Shown: piece by piece, positions 6,786 through 14,798 of the stretch
Layout: every line of letters starts with the position of its first letter
How positions within the stretch are numbered: the stretch's first letter is position 1
Source of the DNA: Saccharothrix violaceirubra
GTDB taxonomy: Bacteria > Actinomycetota > Actinomycetes > Mycobacteriales > Pseudonocardiaceae
Assembly: GCF_014203755.1 (NCBI RefSeq)
Contig: NZ_JACHJS010000001.1
Location: 1-64,000 of the forward strand
Direction: 5' to 3'
DNA length: 64,000 bases
Notes under the pieces: model-generated
The model's input: only the letters and a program-made list of their open reading frames with translations
Told to the model about the DNA's origin: nothing
Databases searched by the model: none
Translations under genes and position numbers: made by a program

Positions 6786-9347
6786 CTACTTCAGACCGGC
6801 GTCGACGGCGTTGATCAGGAGGCCGCCGGCGGTGTCGCCGGACATCTCCCAGATCATCGCGCCGAGCAGGCCCTTCGACTTCATCCAGGCGGTCTTCTTC
6901 TGGATGGACCAGACGTCGTCGAACGTCCACCACTGGCCGTTGTCACCGGTGAAGCACGAGGTGGCGACGGACGGTTCGTCGTGGACCACGGTGCAGTTCG
7001 GCACACTCGCGATCAGGTTGGAGTAGCCGCGCGTGCCGGCCTCCTCCTGGAACTGGCCCGGTGCCGCACCGGTCGCCGACTGCCACTCGCCCTTCTTGCC
7101 GCCGTCCTTCACGCCCTGCCAGCCGCGTCCGTAGAACGCGAGGCCGACCGTGATCTTGCGGGGCGGCACGCCGGCTTCGAGGTACGCGTTGACCGTGTCC
7201 TCGACGCTGAAGTGGAACGAGTACGGGTCGTCGGCGTCCTTGTACAGGTTGCCCTGGTGGCCCGTGCGGTTCGGCTCCCACGAGTTGTCGCTGCCCGAGC
7301 CGTGGAAGTCGTAGCCCTGGACGTTGAAGATGTCCATGGACTTGGCGACCCGGCCCAGCTCCCAACCGGCGTCGATCTTGGCGCGGTCGGCCGGCGTGAA
7401 CGCCGTGATCTGGTAGCGCTTGCCGGAGGTCTTGGTCAGCTCGTCGAGCTGCTTGCGGAACTCCTCGATCAACAGGGTGTTGTTGACCTTGTCGTTCGGG
7501 CCGATGTGGTTGCCCGCGTGGCCTTCGGCGCCCGGCCACTCCCAGTCGAGGTCGAAGCCGTCGAAGATGCCCGCGGCCGTGCCCGGACCGCCCGCCGCGT
7601 TGTAGGTCGGCAGGTTGCCCTTGATGTACATGTCGATGCAGGACGACACGAACTTCTTGCGCGAGGCGTCCGTGGCCGCCACGTCGGAGAAGTACTTCGA
7701 GTACGTCCAGCCGCCCAGGGAGATCAGCACCTTCAGGTTCGGGTGCTTGGCCTTGAGCTTCTTGAGCTGGTTGTAGTTGCCGCGCAACGGCTCCCAGCCG
7801 GTGTCCGCGACGCCGTCGACCGACTGCGCCGAGGAGAACGGCCGGCTGTAGTCGGCTTCCGCGTCGCCCGCGCCGTCACCCTGGTTCGGGTCCTGCGGGT
7901 TGGGCGAGGTGCCCTTGGTGACGCCGTGGAGGCAGGTCAGGTTGACCGGGTCGATGTTGCCGAACGCGTAGTTCAGGTGCGTCAGCTTCGCCGCGGTGCC
8001 GCTGGTGTCCAGGTTCTTCACGAAGAACTGGCGACCGTAGATGCCCCACTGGACGAAGTAGCCGACCCGGGCGTAACCGCCGACGATGTCCGCCGTGGTC
8101 ACCTTGACCGGGGTGCTCGCGGCCGAGATGTTGTCGTACAGGTCGCGAGCCTTGACGGAGAACGTGTACTCCGTGGACGGCGACAGACCGCTGACCACGG
8201 CGGTCGGCTCCAGGACGGTCGCGGCGACGGTGTCGCCGACGTAGACGTCGTAGTTCGCGACGCCCTTGTTGTCCGTGGAAGCGTTCCACGCCAGCGTGAC
8301 GCTGCCCGCGTCCTTCGCCGTGCTGCGCAGGTTCGCGGGCACGGTCGGCGCCTGGGTGTCGTCGGCCGGGTTGTTCGTGGTGACCGACAACGCCGTGCTC
8401 GCCGCGGACAGGGTGCCCTTGGTGTCCTTGGCCTTCACGGTGAACGAGTACGCGGTGTTCGGGGTCAGACCGGTGATCGTCGCGGCGGCCGTGGTGACCG
8501 TGGCGGCGACCGTCGTGCCGTTGTAGACCTCGTAGCCCGCGACCGGCAGGGAGCCGGCCTTGGAGGCGTCCCACTTCAACGACACCGTCTTGGTCGTCTT
8601 GACCGGCGAGGTGAGGTTGGCGGGGACCGTGGGCGGCACGTCCGGCGTTCCGTCGCAGTTGGCGTTGTTGATCCGGCAGGTCACCGGTTCGACGGCCGAG
8701 CTGAGCTGGAACGTCGGGCTGTACGGCTCGGTGGTCTTCCGCGCCCCGATGGACTTGTTGTAGTGCACCGGGTTGAGGGTGACCGTGTTGCCGGACTGCG
8801 CGACGGTGCCGTTGTTCGCGTTGCTCGCGGTGACGCCCGAGGGCAGCGTGAACGTGATGGACCAGTCGGTCAGCGTCGCGTCGGTGTTGTTCGCGACGAT
8901 GAACTTGCCCTGGTTGCCGTTGAGTTCGAACTCCGCGGCGACCGGTGCCGGTGCGGGGCCGGGACCACCCGAGCCGTCGCAGTTGGCGTTGTTGATGGTG
9001 CACGCCGTCGGGTCCACCGCCGAGCTGAGCGTGAACGTCGGGCTGAACGGGTCGGTGTTGCGCCCCGCCGGCAGGTTGCTGATGTAGTAGGCAGGGGTCA
9101 GCGTGACCTTGGTGCCGTTTTGTTTGGTGGTCGCGTTCTGCGCACCGCTCACCGTCACCCCGGCGGGCAGGTCGAACTTGATCGACCAGCCCGAGACGGC
9201 CGTCGTGCCGGTATTGGCCACGACGAACTTGCCGGTGTTCCCCGTGCGGGAGAACGTGGCGGTGAGGCCCGTGGCGGCGTTGGCGGCCGGCACGGCTAGT
9301 GCGGTCAACACGGTCAGTGCAAATAGCGCGGTGGCTAGTCGACGCAT
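6786..9347 (-). CDS. Secreted multidomain chitinase, GH18
   Basis: An 853-aa extracellular chitinase hydrolysing beta-1,4-GlcNAc polymers. Order of domains: Sec signal peptide (1-24, ending VPAANA); two CBM2-like binding modules (about 25-120 and 130-225), each closing with an INNANCDG motif; two fibronectin type III domains (about 235-325 and 330-415); and a GH18 catalytic barrel (about 425-853). The catalytic DxxDxDxE appears as DGFDLDWEWP near residue 600. SLGGWTYS and the terminal GAMIWEMSGD are also family marks. The start ATG at 9347 follows AGGAG at eight bases and gives a clean signal peptide. A DasR-type site lies about 90 bp upstream, so induction by chitin breakdown products is likely. 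Confidence 0.95.
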   Translation of the reverse strand: MRRLATALFALTVLTALAVPAANAATGLTATFSRTGNTGKFVVANTGTTAVSGWSIKFDLPAGVTVSGAQNATTKQNGTKVTLTPAYYISNLPAGRNTDPFSPTFTLSSAVDPTACTINNANCDGSGGPGPAPAPVAAEFELNGNQGKFIVANNTDATLTDWSITFTLPSGVTASNANNGTVAQSGNTVTLNPVHYNKSIGARKTTEPYSPTFQLSSAVEPVTCRINNANCDGTPDVPPTVPANLTSPVKTTKTVSLKWDASKAGSLPVAGYEVYNGTTVAATVTTAAATITGLTPNTAYSFTVKAKDTKGTLSAASTALSVTTNNPADDTQAPTVPANLRSTAKDAGSVTLAWNASTDNKGVANYDVYVGDTVAATVLEPTAVVSGLSPSTEYTFSVKARDLYDNISAASTPVKVTTADIVGGYARVGYFVQWGIYGRQFFVKNLDTSGTAAKLTHLNYAFGNIDPVNLTCLHGVTKGTSPNPQDPNQGDGAGDAEADYSRPFSSAQSVDGVADTGWEPLRGNYNQLKKLKAKHPNLKVLISLGGWTYSKYFSDVAATDASRKKFVSSCIDMYIKGNLPTYNAAGGPGTAAGIFDGFDLDWEWPGAEGHAGNHIGPNDKVNNTLLIEEFRKQLDELTKTSGKRYQITAFTPADRAKIDAGWELGRVAKSMDIFNVQGYDFHGSGSDNSWEPNRTGHQGNLYKDADDPYSFHFSVEDTVNAYLEAGVPPRKITVGLAFYGRGWQGVKDGGKKGEWQSATGAAPGQFQEEAGTRGYSNLIASVPNCTVVHDEPSVATSCFTGDNGQWWTFDDVWSIQKKTAWMKSKGLLGAMIWEMSGDTAGGLLINAVDAGLK

Positions 9348-9400
9348 GGGTTGTGCTCCTCGATTGCAGGGACAGTCGAGAACCACGGCGGCCAAGGGAG

Positions 9401-9429
9401 AACGTAGGTCGTCGGTCGGGGTTCCACAA
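9401..9429 (-). promoter_or_regulatory. Predicted promoter of the chitinase gene
   Basis: On the minus strand, TTGTGG (9429-9424) is followed after exactly 17 bp by TACGTT (9406-9401). The start codon is 54 bp further on, so a leader with a Shine-Dalgarno is expected. The dre-like site abuts the -35 element. Confidence 0.6.
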
Positions 9430-9445
9430 TGGGTCTAGACCATTT
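9430..9445. promoter_or_regulatory. DasR-responsive element (dre-like)
   Basis: The minus-strand 16-mer AAATGGTCTAGACCCA carries the uninterrupted GGTCTAGACC palindrome of the DasR operator (consensus AGTGGTCTAGACCACT). It sits immediately upstream of the predicted -35 of the chitinase. DasR is the GntR-family GlcNAc regulator of actinomycetes; repression relieved by glucosamine-6-phosphate is the known logic. No dasR gene is in this window. Confidence 0.75.
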
Positions 9446-9453
9446 GCGTCCGT

Positions 9454-10314
9454 TCAGCCCTGCGGGCGGAAGCGCACCCGTGTACCCGGACGGGCCTGTC
9501 CCAATTGGTGCAGCACCTGCGGTGCGACAACGCCGATCACCGGATAACCGCCGGTCGTGGGGTGGTCGGCGAGGAAGACGACCGGTCGTCCGTCCGCCGG
9601 AACCTGCACCGCGCCCGTCACCAGACCTTCGCTGGGCAGTTCGGAGTATCGCGTGGATTCCGTGCGGACCAGACTCGTACCTTCCAGGCGCAATCCGACA
9701 CGATTGCTCTTTTCGGACACCGCCCAGTTCCCTTTGTCGAGCTGCGCGGCGGGATTGTCGAACCATTCGTGGCGTGGTCCCAAGAGGACCGGCACGACCA
9801 ACTCCGGTGGAATTCGCACCGGGACGAGGACGTCCGCGCCGACCGGCACACCGCGTGCCGCGCCGAGGGGCAGCACGTCGCCCACCGCGAGCGGCCCGGG
9901 ACCCAGGCCCGAGAGCAGGTCGGCGGCCCGGCTGCCGAGGACCGGCCGCACGTCCACACCCCCGGACACCGCCAGGTAGACCCGCAGGCCGTGTTCGGCA
10001 CGGCCGATCGCCAACTCGTCGCCGGGCGCCAGGTGGACCGGGCTGTCGACGTCGCGGCCGTTGCGCCGGACCGGCGCGTACGGGCCCGTGACCGCGGCCG
10101 TGCAGGAGGCGGACGCGCGGACCGCGAGCCCGCCGATCAGGACCTCGATCCCGGCGGCGTCCCCGTCGTTGCCGACCAGGCGGTTGGCCAGGCCGAGCGA
10201 GACCGGGTCCAGGGCGCCGGACGGCGGCACGCCCAGGTGCGCGTGGCCGGGCCGGCCCCGGTCCTGCACGAGCGCCTGCGGGCCGGTGGCCAGGACGGTC
10301 AGCGTGCGCGACAC
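9454..10314 (-). CDS. pxpC: 5-oxoprolinase subunit C (biotin-dependent carboxyltransferase family)
   Basis: PxpC with PxpB and PxpA forms the prokaryotic 5-oxoprolinase, which opens 5-oxoproline to glutamate with ATP. The 286-aa protein shows the KipA/PxpC hallmarks: LVQDRGRPGHAHLGVPPSGALDP at the start, NRLVGNDGDAAGIE, and GGYPVIGVVAPQVLHQLGQARPG near the end. It starts with GTG at 10314, one base after the pxpB stop, so the two are coupled. No pxpA (LamB/YcsF) lies next to them, which is unusual; it may be elsewhere in the genome. Confidence 0.9.
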   Translation of the reverse strand: MSRTLTVLATGPQALVQDRGRPGHAHLGVPPSGALDPVSLGLANRLVGNDGDAAGIEVLIGGLAVRASASCTAAVTGPYAPVRRNGRDVDSPVHLAPGDELAIGRAEHGLRVYLAVSGGVDVRPVLGSRAADLLSGLGPGPLAVGDVLPLGAARGVPVGADVLVPVRIPPELVVPVLLGPRHEWFDNPAAQLDKGNWAVSEKSNRVGLRLEGTSLVRTESTRYSELPSEGLVTGAVQVPADGRPVVFLADHPTTGGYPVIGVVAPQVLHQLGQARPGTRVRFRPQG

Positions 10315-10315
10315 C

Positions 10316-10903
10316 TCAGACCACCTCGAACCGGACGTGGTCGCCCGGCGTGAGCAGGGCCGGCGCCCGCCCGTCGGGATCGAACAGCGGCGCGTCGGTG
10401 CGGCCGATCAACCGCCAACCGCCGGGCGTGGCCCGCGGGTAGGCGGCCGTGTACTCGCCCGCGATGCCGACCGCGCCCCGCGGGACCTTCGTGCGCGGCG
10501 TCTCCAGACGGGCCTGGTGCAGGACGTCGGGCAGGCCGGTCAGGTAGGCGAAACCGGGCGCGAAACCGCAGAACGCCACCCGGTAGCGGGCCTCGACGTG
10601 CAGCCGCACGACCTCGTCGGCGGTGATGCCGGCGGTCGCGGCCACCAGGTCCAGGTCCGGTCCGTCGTAGACCACCGGCAGCACGACCTCGCGCGCGGGC
10701 GCCTCGTCGACGTCCGAGGGGTCGAGGTCGGCGAGCACGGCGCGGACCCCGGCACCACCGCCCACCACCAGCACGGTCCGGGCGGCGGGCACCACCTCGA
10801 CCACCCCGGCGACGTCCCGCACGGCCCGGCGGACCGCCTCGACCTCACGGCCCGAGGAGACCTCGACCAGCACGCCGTCGGCACCGCACCGCAGCAGTCG
10901 CAT
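10316..10903 (-). CDS. pxpB: 5-oxoprolinase subunit B (KipI/allophanate hydrolase subunit 1 fold)
   Basis: Family marks of PxpB/KipI are clear: YDGPDLDLVAATAGIT, VRLHVEARYRVAFCGFAPGFAYL, PRTKVPRGAVGIAGEYTAAYP and GGWRLIGRTDAPLFDP. The protein is 195 aa from the ATG at 10903. The open frame extends further upstream but that part has shuffled composition and overlaps the nitrobindin gene. It lies 11 bp after the nitrobindin stop and one base before pxpC, so the whole set reads as one operon. Confidence 0.9.
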   Translation of the reverse strand: MRLLRCGADGVLVEVSSGREVEAVRRAVRDVAGVVEVVPAARTVLVVGGGAGVRAVLADLDPSDVDEAPAREVVLPVVYDGPDLDLVAATAGITADEVVRLHVEARYRVAFCGFAPGFAYLTGLPDVLHQARLETPRTKVPRGAVGIAGEYTAAYPRATPGGWRLIGRTDAPLFDPDGRAPALLTPGDHVRFEVV

Positions 10904-10914
10904 CGGGTCCCGGT

Positions 10915-11550
10915 TCAGCCCACCACGCGGCGCAGGTGGGCGGACGTGTGCGGCTGGAGGGGCTGTCCGACCATGGCGCGCTCTTCCACGTACGCCAGGT
11001 CGCCGTTGTTCACGATGCCGTAGAGCCGCTGCGCCGCGACGACGTCCTTGGCCGTGGCCGTGCGGATCACCGCGTCGGTCCCCAGTTCCCACGACGTCTG
11101 CGTGCGCGGCTTGCCGTAGTACAGCTCCACGATCCCGGTGTTGTGCGTGAGCAGCACCTCGATCGTGTCGTCGGGCTGCGGACGCCAGAACCCGGTCTCG
11201 CGCGCGGCCGGGCGGATCACCGCGCCCTGCTCGTCGAGCAGCCACGACCGGGCCTCGTAGTAGAGGAACGGGCGGCCGTCGTGCGCGAACGTGACCTGCT
11301 GGCCGAACCGGTACGGGCCGTCGATCGTCGGGTACACGACCTCGCCCTCGCCGCGCCAGACGCCCACGAGCGGAAGCAGCGCCAGGCAGGCGTCGTGCAG
11401 GGACGGGCCCTCGCGCAGGTTCGCGGTGTCCGCCGGGATCGGCAGGTCGTCGAACTGCGGCAGATTGCGCGAACCGGTCGTCGCGGCCCGCGACGCCGCC
11501 GCCTGCACGGCCGCGTCGCCGCTGCCCGGAACGGGCGCGTCGGAGGTCAT
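10915..11550 (-). CDS. Nitrobindin-type heme-binding beta-barrel protein (DUF1794/FABP-like)
   Basis: Nitrobindins are ten-stranded beta barrels holding a ferric heme that reacts with NO or isomerises peroxynitrite. The signature G-x-W-x-G-x-G-x-x-x-YPTI appears as [23 protein letters not shown] and [14 protein letters not shown] follow, and HLRRVVG at the C-terminus places the likely axial histidine. The start is ATG 11550, whose A is the last base of the upstream 32-aa ORF stop (TGATG). The N-terminal 45 residues are disordered-looking and not part of the barrel. The mycobacterial relative Rv0813c occupies the same syntenic spot (from memory). Confidence 0.88.
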   Translation of the reverse strand: MTSDAPVPGSGDAAVQAAASRAATTGSRNLPQFDDLPIPADTANLREGPSLHDACLALLPLVGVWRGEGEVVYPTIDGPYRFGQQVTFAHDGRPFLYYEARSWLLDEQGAVIRPAARETGFWRPQPDDTIEVLLTHNTGIVELYYGKPRTQTSWELGTDAVIRTATAKDVVAAQRLYGIVNNGDLAYVEERAMVGQPLQPHTSAHLRRVVG

Positions 11551-11648
11551 CAGCGCTGGTCGGAGTACAGCCGGTACACGACGTACCCGGCGAACCACGT
11601 GATCAGCAGCGAGACGAACACCAGCAGGCCTGTGAAGAAGTGTTCCAC
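11550..11648 (-). CDS. 32-aa single-span membrane peptide coupled to nitrobindin
   Basis: GTG at 11648 opens a 32-codon frame: [14 protein letters not shown], then a hydrophobic helix through [12 protein letters not shown] and a short polar tail (YSDQR). An in-frame TAA lies four codons upstream, so the start cannot be further out. The stop TGA shares one base with the nitrobindin ATG, a classic sign of translational coupling. The predicted topology is one transmembrane helix. I know of no characterised family; the coupling and clean hydrophobic profile argue that it is real. Confidence 0.6.
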   Translation of the reverse strand: MEHFFTGLLVFVSLLITWFAGYVVYRLYSDQR

Positions 11649-11728
11649 CCGTCGAGTTTATCCCCCGACCCCGGACGCGCGTCGGCCCCGGTGGCGAACA
11701 CCACCGGGGCCGACTACGGGTACGAACG

Positions 11729-12028
11729 TCAGGCCGCGACCGTGACCTGCACGGTGTGGACACCCGGACCCTCGGCCGTCACGACCGCCTCGCCGTTGCC
11801 CGAGCGGTGCAGGGCGCGGATCGTCCACGCACCCGGCGCCGCGAAGAACCGGAAGTCGCCCTCGGGGGAGGACACGACCTCGGCGGTGAACTCGCCGGTC
11901 GAGTCGAGCAGGCGCACGAACGCGCCCTCGACCGGACCGTCCGCCGTGCTCACCTTGCCGGTGAGCACGACCTCGTTGCCGCCGACCTCCACGTCGACAC
12001 CCTGCTGGGGCGCTCCGCAGCTGCTCAT
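11729..12028 (-). CDS. SseC-like protein (DUF1416)
   Basis: A 99-aa protein beginning [10 protein letters not shown], the conserved Cys-containing N-terminus of DUF1416. A transthyretin/carboxypeptidase-regulatory-like beta sandwich follows ([23 protein letters not shown] ... [18 protein letters not shown]). In mycobacteria the homologue SseC is paired with the sulfurtransferase CysA2/CysA3, exactly as here. A role in sulfur transfer is presumed from linkage only. The start ATG at 12028 is two bases after the sulfurtransferase stop. Confidence 0.88.
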   Translation of the reverse strand: MSSCGAPQQGVDVEVGGNEVVLTGKVSTADGPVEGAFVRLLDSTGEFTAEVVSSPEGDFRFFAAPGAWTIRALHRSGNGEAVVTAEGPGVHTVQVTVAA

Positions 12029-12030
12029 GT

Positions 12031-12876
12031 TCAGGCTCCCTTGCCGTCGCCGAGCTCCACCGGCACGCCGACCAGCGAGCCGTACTCGGTCCACGAACCG
12101 TCGTAGTTCTTCACGTCCTCGTGGCCGAGCAGCTCGTGCAGCGCGAACCACGTGTGCGAGGAGCGCTCGCCGATGCGGCAGTACGCGATCGTCTTGCGCG
12201 AGCCGTCGAACCCGGCCTCGCCGTAGATCGCGGCCAGCTCCTCGTCGGACTTGAACGTGCCGTCCTCGTTCGCGGCCTTGCTCCACGGCACGTTGATCGC
12301 CGAGGGGATGTGGCCGCCGCGCTGGGCCTGCTCCTGCGGGAGGTGCGCCGGCGCCAGCAGCTTGCCCGAGAACTCGTCGGGGGAACGCACGTCGACCAGG
12401 TTCTTGTTCCCGATCGCAGCCACGACCTCGTCGCGGAACGCACGGATCGACAGGTCCTGCTCCTGCGCGGTGTAGTTCGTGGCCGCGCGGGACGGGACCT
12501 CCTTGTCCAGGGGACGGCCGTCGAGTTCCCACTTCTTGCGGCCACCGTCGAGCAGCTTCACCGTGGTGTGGCCGTACAGCTTGAAGTACCAGTACGCGTA
12601 GGCGGCGAACCAGTTGTTGTTGCCGCCGTAGAGGACGACCAGGTCGTCGTTCGAGATGCCCTTCTCGGACAGCAGCTTCTCGAAGCCCGCGCGGTCGACG
12701 AAGTCGCGGCGCACCTGGTCCTGGAGTTCGGTCTTCCAGTCGACCCGGACGGCGCCGGGGATGTGGCCGCCTTCGTACGCGGTGGTGTCCTCGTCGACCT
12801 CGACGAACACCACGCCGGGCGTGGTGAGGTTCTCCTCGGACCAAGCGGCCGAGACCAGGACGTCTTCACGGCTCAT
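12031..12876 (-). CDS. Thiosulfate/3-mercaptopyruvate sulfurtransferase (two rhodanese domains)
   Basis: A tandem rhodanese of 281 aa moving sulfane sulfur from thiosulfate or mercaptopyruvate to a thiol acceptor. The N-terminal domain is inactive, and the C-terminal domain carries the catalytic loop C-R-x-G-x-R-S-S with Cys233 in YCRIGERSSHTW. Substrate choice depends on this loop; CRxGxR loops are usual in thiosulfate-preferring enzymes. The start ATG at 12876 follows AGGAG by eight bases. It is the middle gene of DUF4395, sulfurtransferase, DUF1416, and so is expected to be controlled by the leader peptide at 13424-13501. Confidence 0.93.
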   Translation of the reverse strand: MSREDVLVSAAWSEENLTTPGVVFVEVDEDTTAYEGGHIPGAVRVDWKTELQDQVRRDFVDRAGFEKLLSEKGISNDDLVVLYGGNNNWFAAYAYWYFKLYGHTTVKLLDGGRKKWELDGRPLDKEVPSRAATNYTAQEQDLSIRAFRDEVVAAIGNKNLVDVRSPDEFSGKLLAPAHLPQEQAQRGGHIPSAINVPWSKAANEDGTFKSDEELAAIYGEAGFDGSRKTIAYCRIGERSSHTWFALHELLGHEDVKNYDGSWTEYGSLVGVPVELGDGKGA

Positions 12877-12907
12877 CGAGCTGCTCCTGTTTTCCTTGAG
12901 TTGGTTG

Positions 12908-13342
12908 CTAGCTGCGTACGAGGGCGGGCGTGAAGCGGCGCAGGAGCAGGAACATCTCGCAGCCGAGGCACAGGCCGAGCGCGGCGTTGAGCAGCGCGGC
13001 GACCAGGGCACCGGACGTGGCGACCACTCCGAGCGCGGTGAGACCGGACGCGTACCCGATCGTGCCGACCGCGGCGAACACGAAGCCGACGCCCTGCGCG
13101 AACCGCAGGGGGGCGGTCTCCTCGCGTTCGGCGGTCGGCTTCAACCGGGGTGCGACGAAGGACCGGAAGACCGCCGTCCAGGGATTGGCGTTCAACGACA
13201 CGAACGCGCCGAGGCCGAACAGCACCGCCTGTGCCGCGAGCACGGGCCACGCGCCGGTGAGCAGCACGACCACGAGGACCACCGCGGTGGTCCACGCGGT
13301 GAACCGCGGTCCTCTCGGGTCTACGGGGGAGTCCTTCGGCAC
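12908..13342 (-). CDS. DUF4395 membrane protein
   Basis: A 144-aa protein with four predicted membrane helices and the motif CLGC (C125, C128) at the cytoplasmic edge of the last helix (CLGCEMFLLLRR). The DUF4395 family is regularly found with thiosulfate sulfurtransferases in actinobacteria. An integral-membrane partner in thiosulfate handling is plausible, but no activity is established. The GTG start at 13342 has CAGGAG six bases upstream. It is the first structural gene after the cysteine leader peptide, 81 bp downstream of its stop. Confidence 0.88.
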   Translation of the reverse strand: MPKDSPVDPRGPRFTAWTTAVVLVVVLLTGAWPVLAAQAVLFGLGAFVSLNANPWTAVFRSFVAPRLKPTAEREETAPLRFAQGVGFVFAAVGTIGYASGLTALGVVATSGALVAALLNAALGLCLGCEMFLLLRRFTPALVRS

Positions 13343-13423
13343 GGCGATCTCCTGACGAACGGGGACGTGGTCCGGTCCGGGCGGCGGCGACGGTGCGTGC
13401 GCACGTCGTCGGGAGCCGTCCGG

Positions 13424-13501
13424 TCAGATCGCCGCGCGACACAGGCTGCTGCGCACGCGGCACAGGTCCACCGCGCGTCGTCGGGTCAGCAGCAGGGTCA
13501 C
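13424..13501 (-). CDS. Leaderless 25-aa cysteine leader peptide (attenuator)
   Basis: GTG at 13501 starts MTLLLTRRRAVDLCRVRSSL ending CRAAI, with cysteines at 14 and 21. The xLTRRRAVDLCR core matches the actinobacterial leader peptides that precede sulfur-assimilation and sulfurtransferase genes. Related Cys-rich leaders in mycobacteria act as cysteine-responsive attenuators. The start is leaderless: a -10 TACGCT ends six bases before the GTG, so the transcript should begin at or next to the start codon. The three genes downstream all concern sulfur. How stalling would be sensed here is inferred; the 81-bp leader-to-gene spacer contains self-complementary segments such as CGTGCGCACG. Confidence 0.85.
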   Translation of the reverse strand: MTLLLTRRRAVDLCRVRSSLCRAAI

Positions 13502-13507
13502 GCCGCG

Positions 13508-13513
13508 AGCGTA
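13508..13513 (-). promoter_or_regulatory. -10 element of the leader-peptide operon
   Basis: TACGCT on the minus strand fits TANNNT, and its 3' end is six bases from the GTG of the leader peptide. This places the transcription start on the start codon (leaderless mRNA). No good -35 is visible. Confidence 0.6.
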
Positions 13514-13581
13514 GCCGGTCGTCCCTGCTGTCGGGAGTGCGGTCCACTGGATGGGAGATGCCAGGTTCGTCGTAACGCGAC

Positions 13582-14001
13582 TCACCCCAAATGCGTTCGG
13601 AGCGCCTCCGCCAGGGCCTCCCGACGCGGCACGCCGCCGACCCGGAGCAGCTCCGCGCCGGACGCGTCGAACGCGATCGTCGTCGGCGTCCGCAGCACAC
13701 CCAGGGTGGTCGCGACCTCGGGCCGGTCGGCCACGTCGAGTTCCGCGTGCCGCAGCCCGGGGGTCTTCGCGGCGAGGTCGGCGAGCAGCACGCGCGTGTG
13801 CCGGCAGGGCGCGCAGAACGTGGTGGAAAGCTGCACGAGCGTCACGGCGGCGTCCGCGTCGAGCAGGGCGCGCACGGGCTCGGGCAGGTCGACGGTCTTC
13901 CGCGCCGCGCGCACCCGCCCGTCACGCACCTTCTTCACCACGCCGATCGCCGCGACCACGAGGACGACGCCGAGCAACGCCCACAGCCCGGTCGTGCTCA
14001 T
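13582..14001 (-). CDS. Membrane-anchored thioredoxin-like protein
   Basis: A 139-aa protein with an N-terminal transmembrane helix (about 5-22) followed by a thioredoxin fold. The active site is C63-A-P-C66 in TTFCAPCRHT, and the conserved cis-proline loop is RTPTTIAF. It is probably a membrane-tethered disulfide reductase or thiol relay. It is adjacent to the sulfurtransferase operon and overlaps lmeA by one base. The mycobacterial counterpart ThiX (Rv0816c, from memory) lies in the same gene order. The orientation of the soluble domain relative to the membrane is not certain. Confidence 0.88.
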   Translation of the reverse strand: MSTTGLWALLGVVLVVAAIGVVKKVRDGRVRAARKTVDLPEPVRALLDADAAVTLVQLSTTFCAPCRHTRVLLADLAAKTPGLRHAELDVADRPEVATTLGVLRTPTTIAFDASGAELLRVGGVPRREALAEALRTHLG

Positions 14002-14798
14002 CAGAAGGCCGCCTGGTCGAGCGGGATGTCGTTGACCGTGCCCTCGACGGTCAGCGCACCGCTCTCCACCTTCACCGACGTGGGAGTCACCTTGAACGGG
14101 AGGTTGCCGGGGTCGACGGTCACGCTCAGGGCCTGCCGCACCGCGCCGAGCACCTCGGCCAGCGCGCCCAGGGACGTGTCGTCGAGCTGCACGTCCGTGG
14201 TCGTGATCTGCACCCGGCCGCCGTCGAGCAGCGTGACCACGCCGGTCGCGGTGATCCGCAGCTTGCGGCCGGCGACCGTGGTGTTGCCGCCGAGCTTGAC
14301 GCCCGCCTGCTTGGCGCTCACCGGGAAGCCGGGCAGCTCGGCGGGTTCGATGGACATGTCGGTGAACGGCGTGACCACGTTGACCAGTCGGTTCACGTCG
14401 CTGGCCTTGATCTTGACCGTGCCCTTGACCTGGTCGATCCGCGCGTCGCTGGTGTCGCCGGAGAGCAGCGGGGACAGCCCGATCCGCACGTGGTAGAGGT
14501 TGGCCTTGATCTCCAGGTCGCGGAGCTGGTCGTTGACGGGTACGCCGGACGCGCTGATCTCGATGTCGCGGTAGTCGCCCGCGACCGCCTGGGCCAGGAA
14601 CGGGAACCCGTTGATCCGCACGTGCGGGTCCTCGCTGAGCCCGAACTTCGCGCGCATCTTCTGCGCCACCTGGTACTCGCCGGCGGCGGCGAGCCCGAAG
14701 TCGGCCGCCACGAGCAGGCCCACGAGCACGAGCAGCACCACGACGAGTCTGCGCCCGCGCGCCGGTCGGCGTGGGGTGTCGGTCACGGGTGCGGTCAT
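14001..14798 (-). CDS. lmeA: LmeA-like DUF2993 lipid-binding cell-envelope protein
   Basis: A 265-aa protein with an N-terminal membrane anchor/signal (RLVVVLLVLVGLLVAADFGL) and a long extracytoplasmic domain of alternating beta strands. INGFPFLAQAVAGDY, typical of DUF2993, is present. In Mycobacterium, LmeA binds phospholipid and is needed for lipomannan elongation; it is the Rv0817c-type gene (from memory). In this organism the substrate is unknown. The stop overlaps the thioredoxin start by one base and the start overlaps the hydrolase stop by four, so the three form one operon. Confidence 0.8.
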   Translation of the reverse strand: MTAPVTDTPRRPARGRRLVVVLLVLVGLLVAADFGLAAAGEYQVAQKMRAKFGLSEDPHVRINGFPFLAQAVAGDYRDIEISASGVPVNDQLRDLEIKANLYHVRIGLSPLLSGDTSDARIDQVKGTVKIKASDVNRLVNVVTPFTDMSIEPAELPGFPVSAKQAGVKLGGNTTVAGRKLRITATGVVTLLDGGRVQITTTDVQLDDTSLGALAEVLGAVRQALSVTVDPGNLPFKVTPTSVKVESGALTVEGTVNDIPLDQAAF

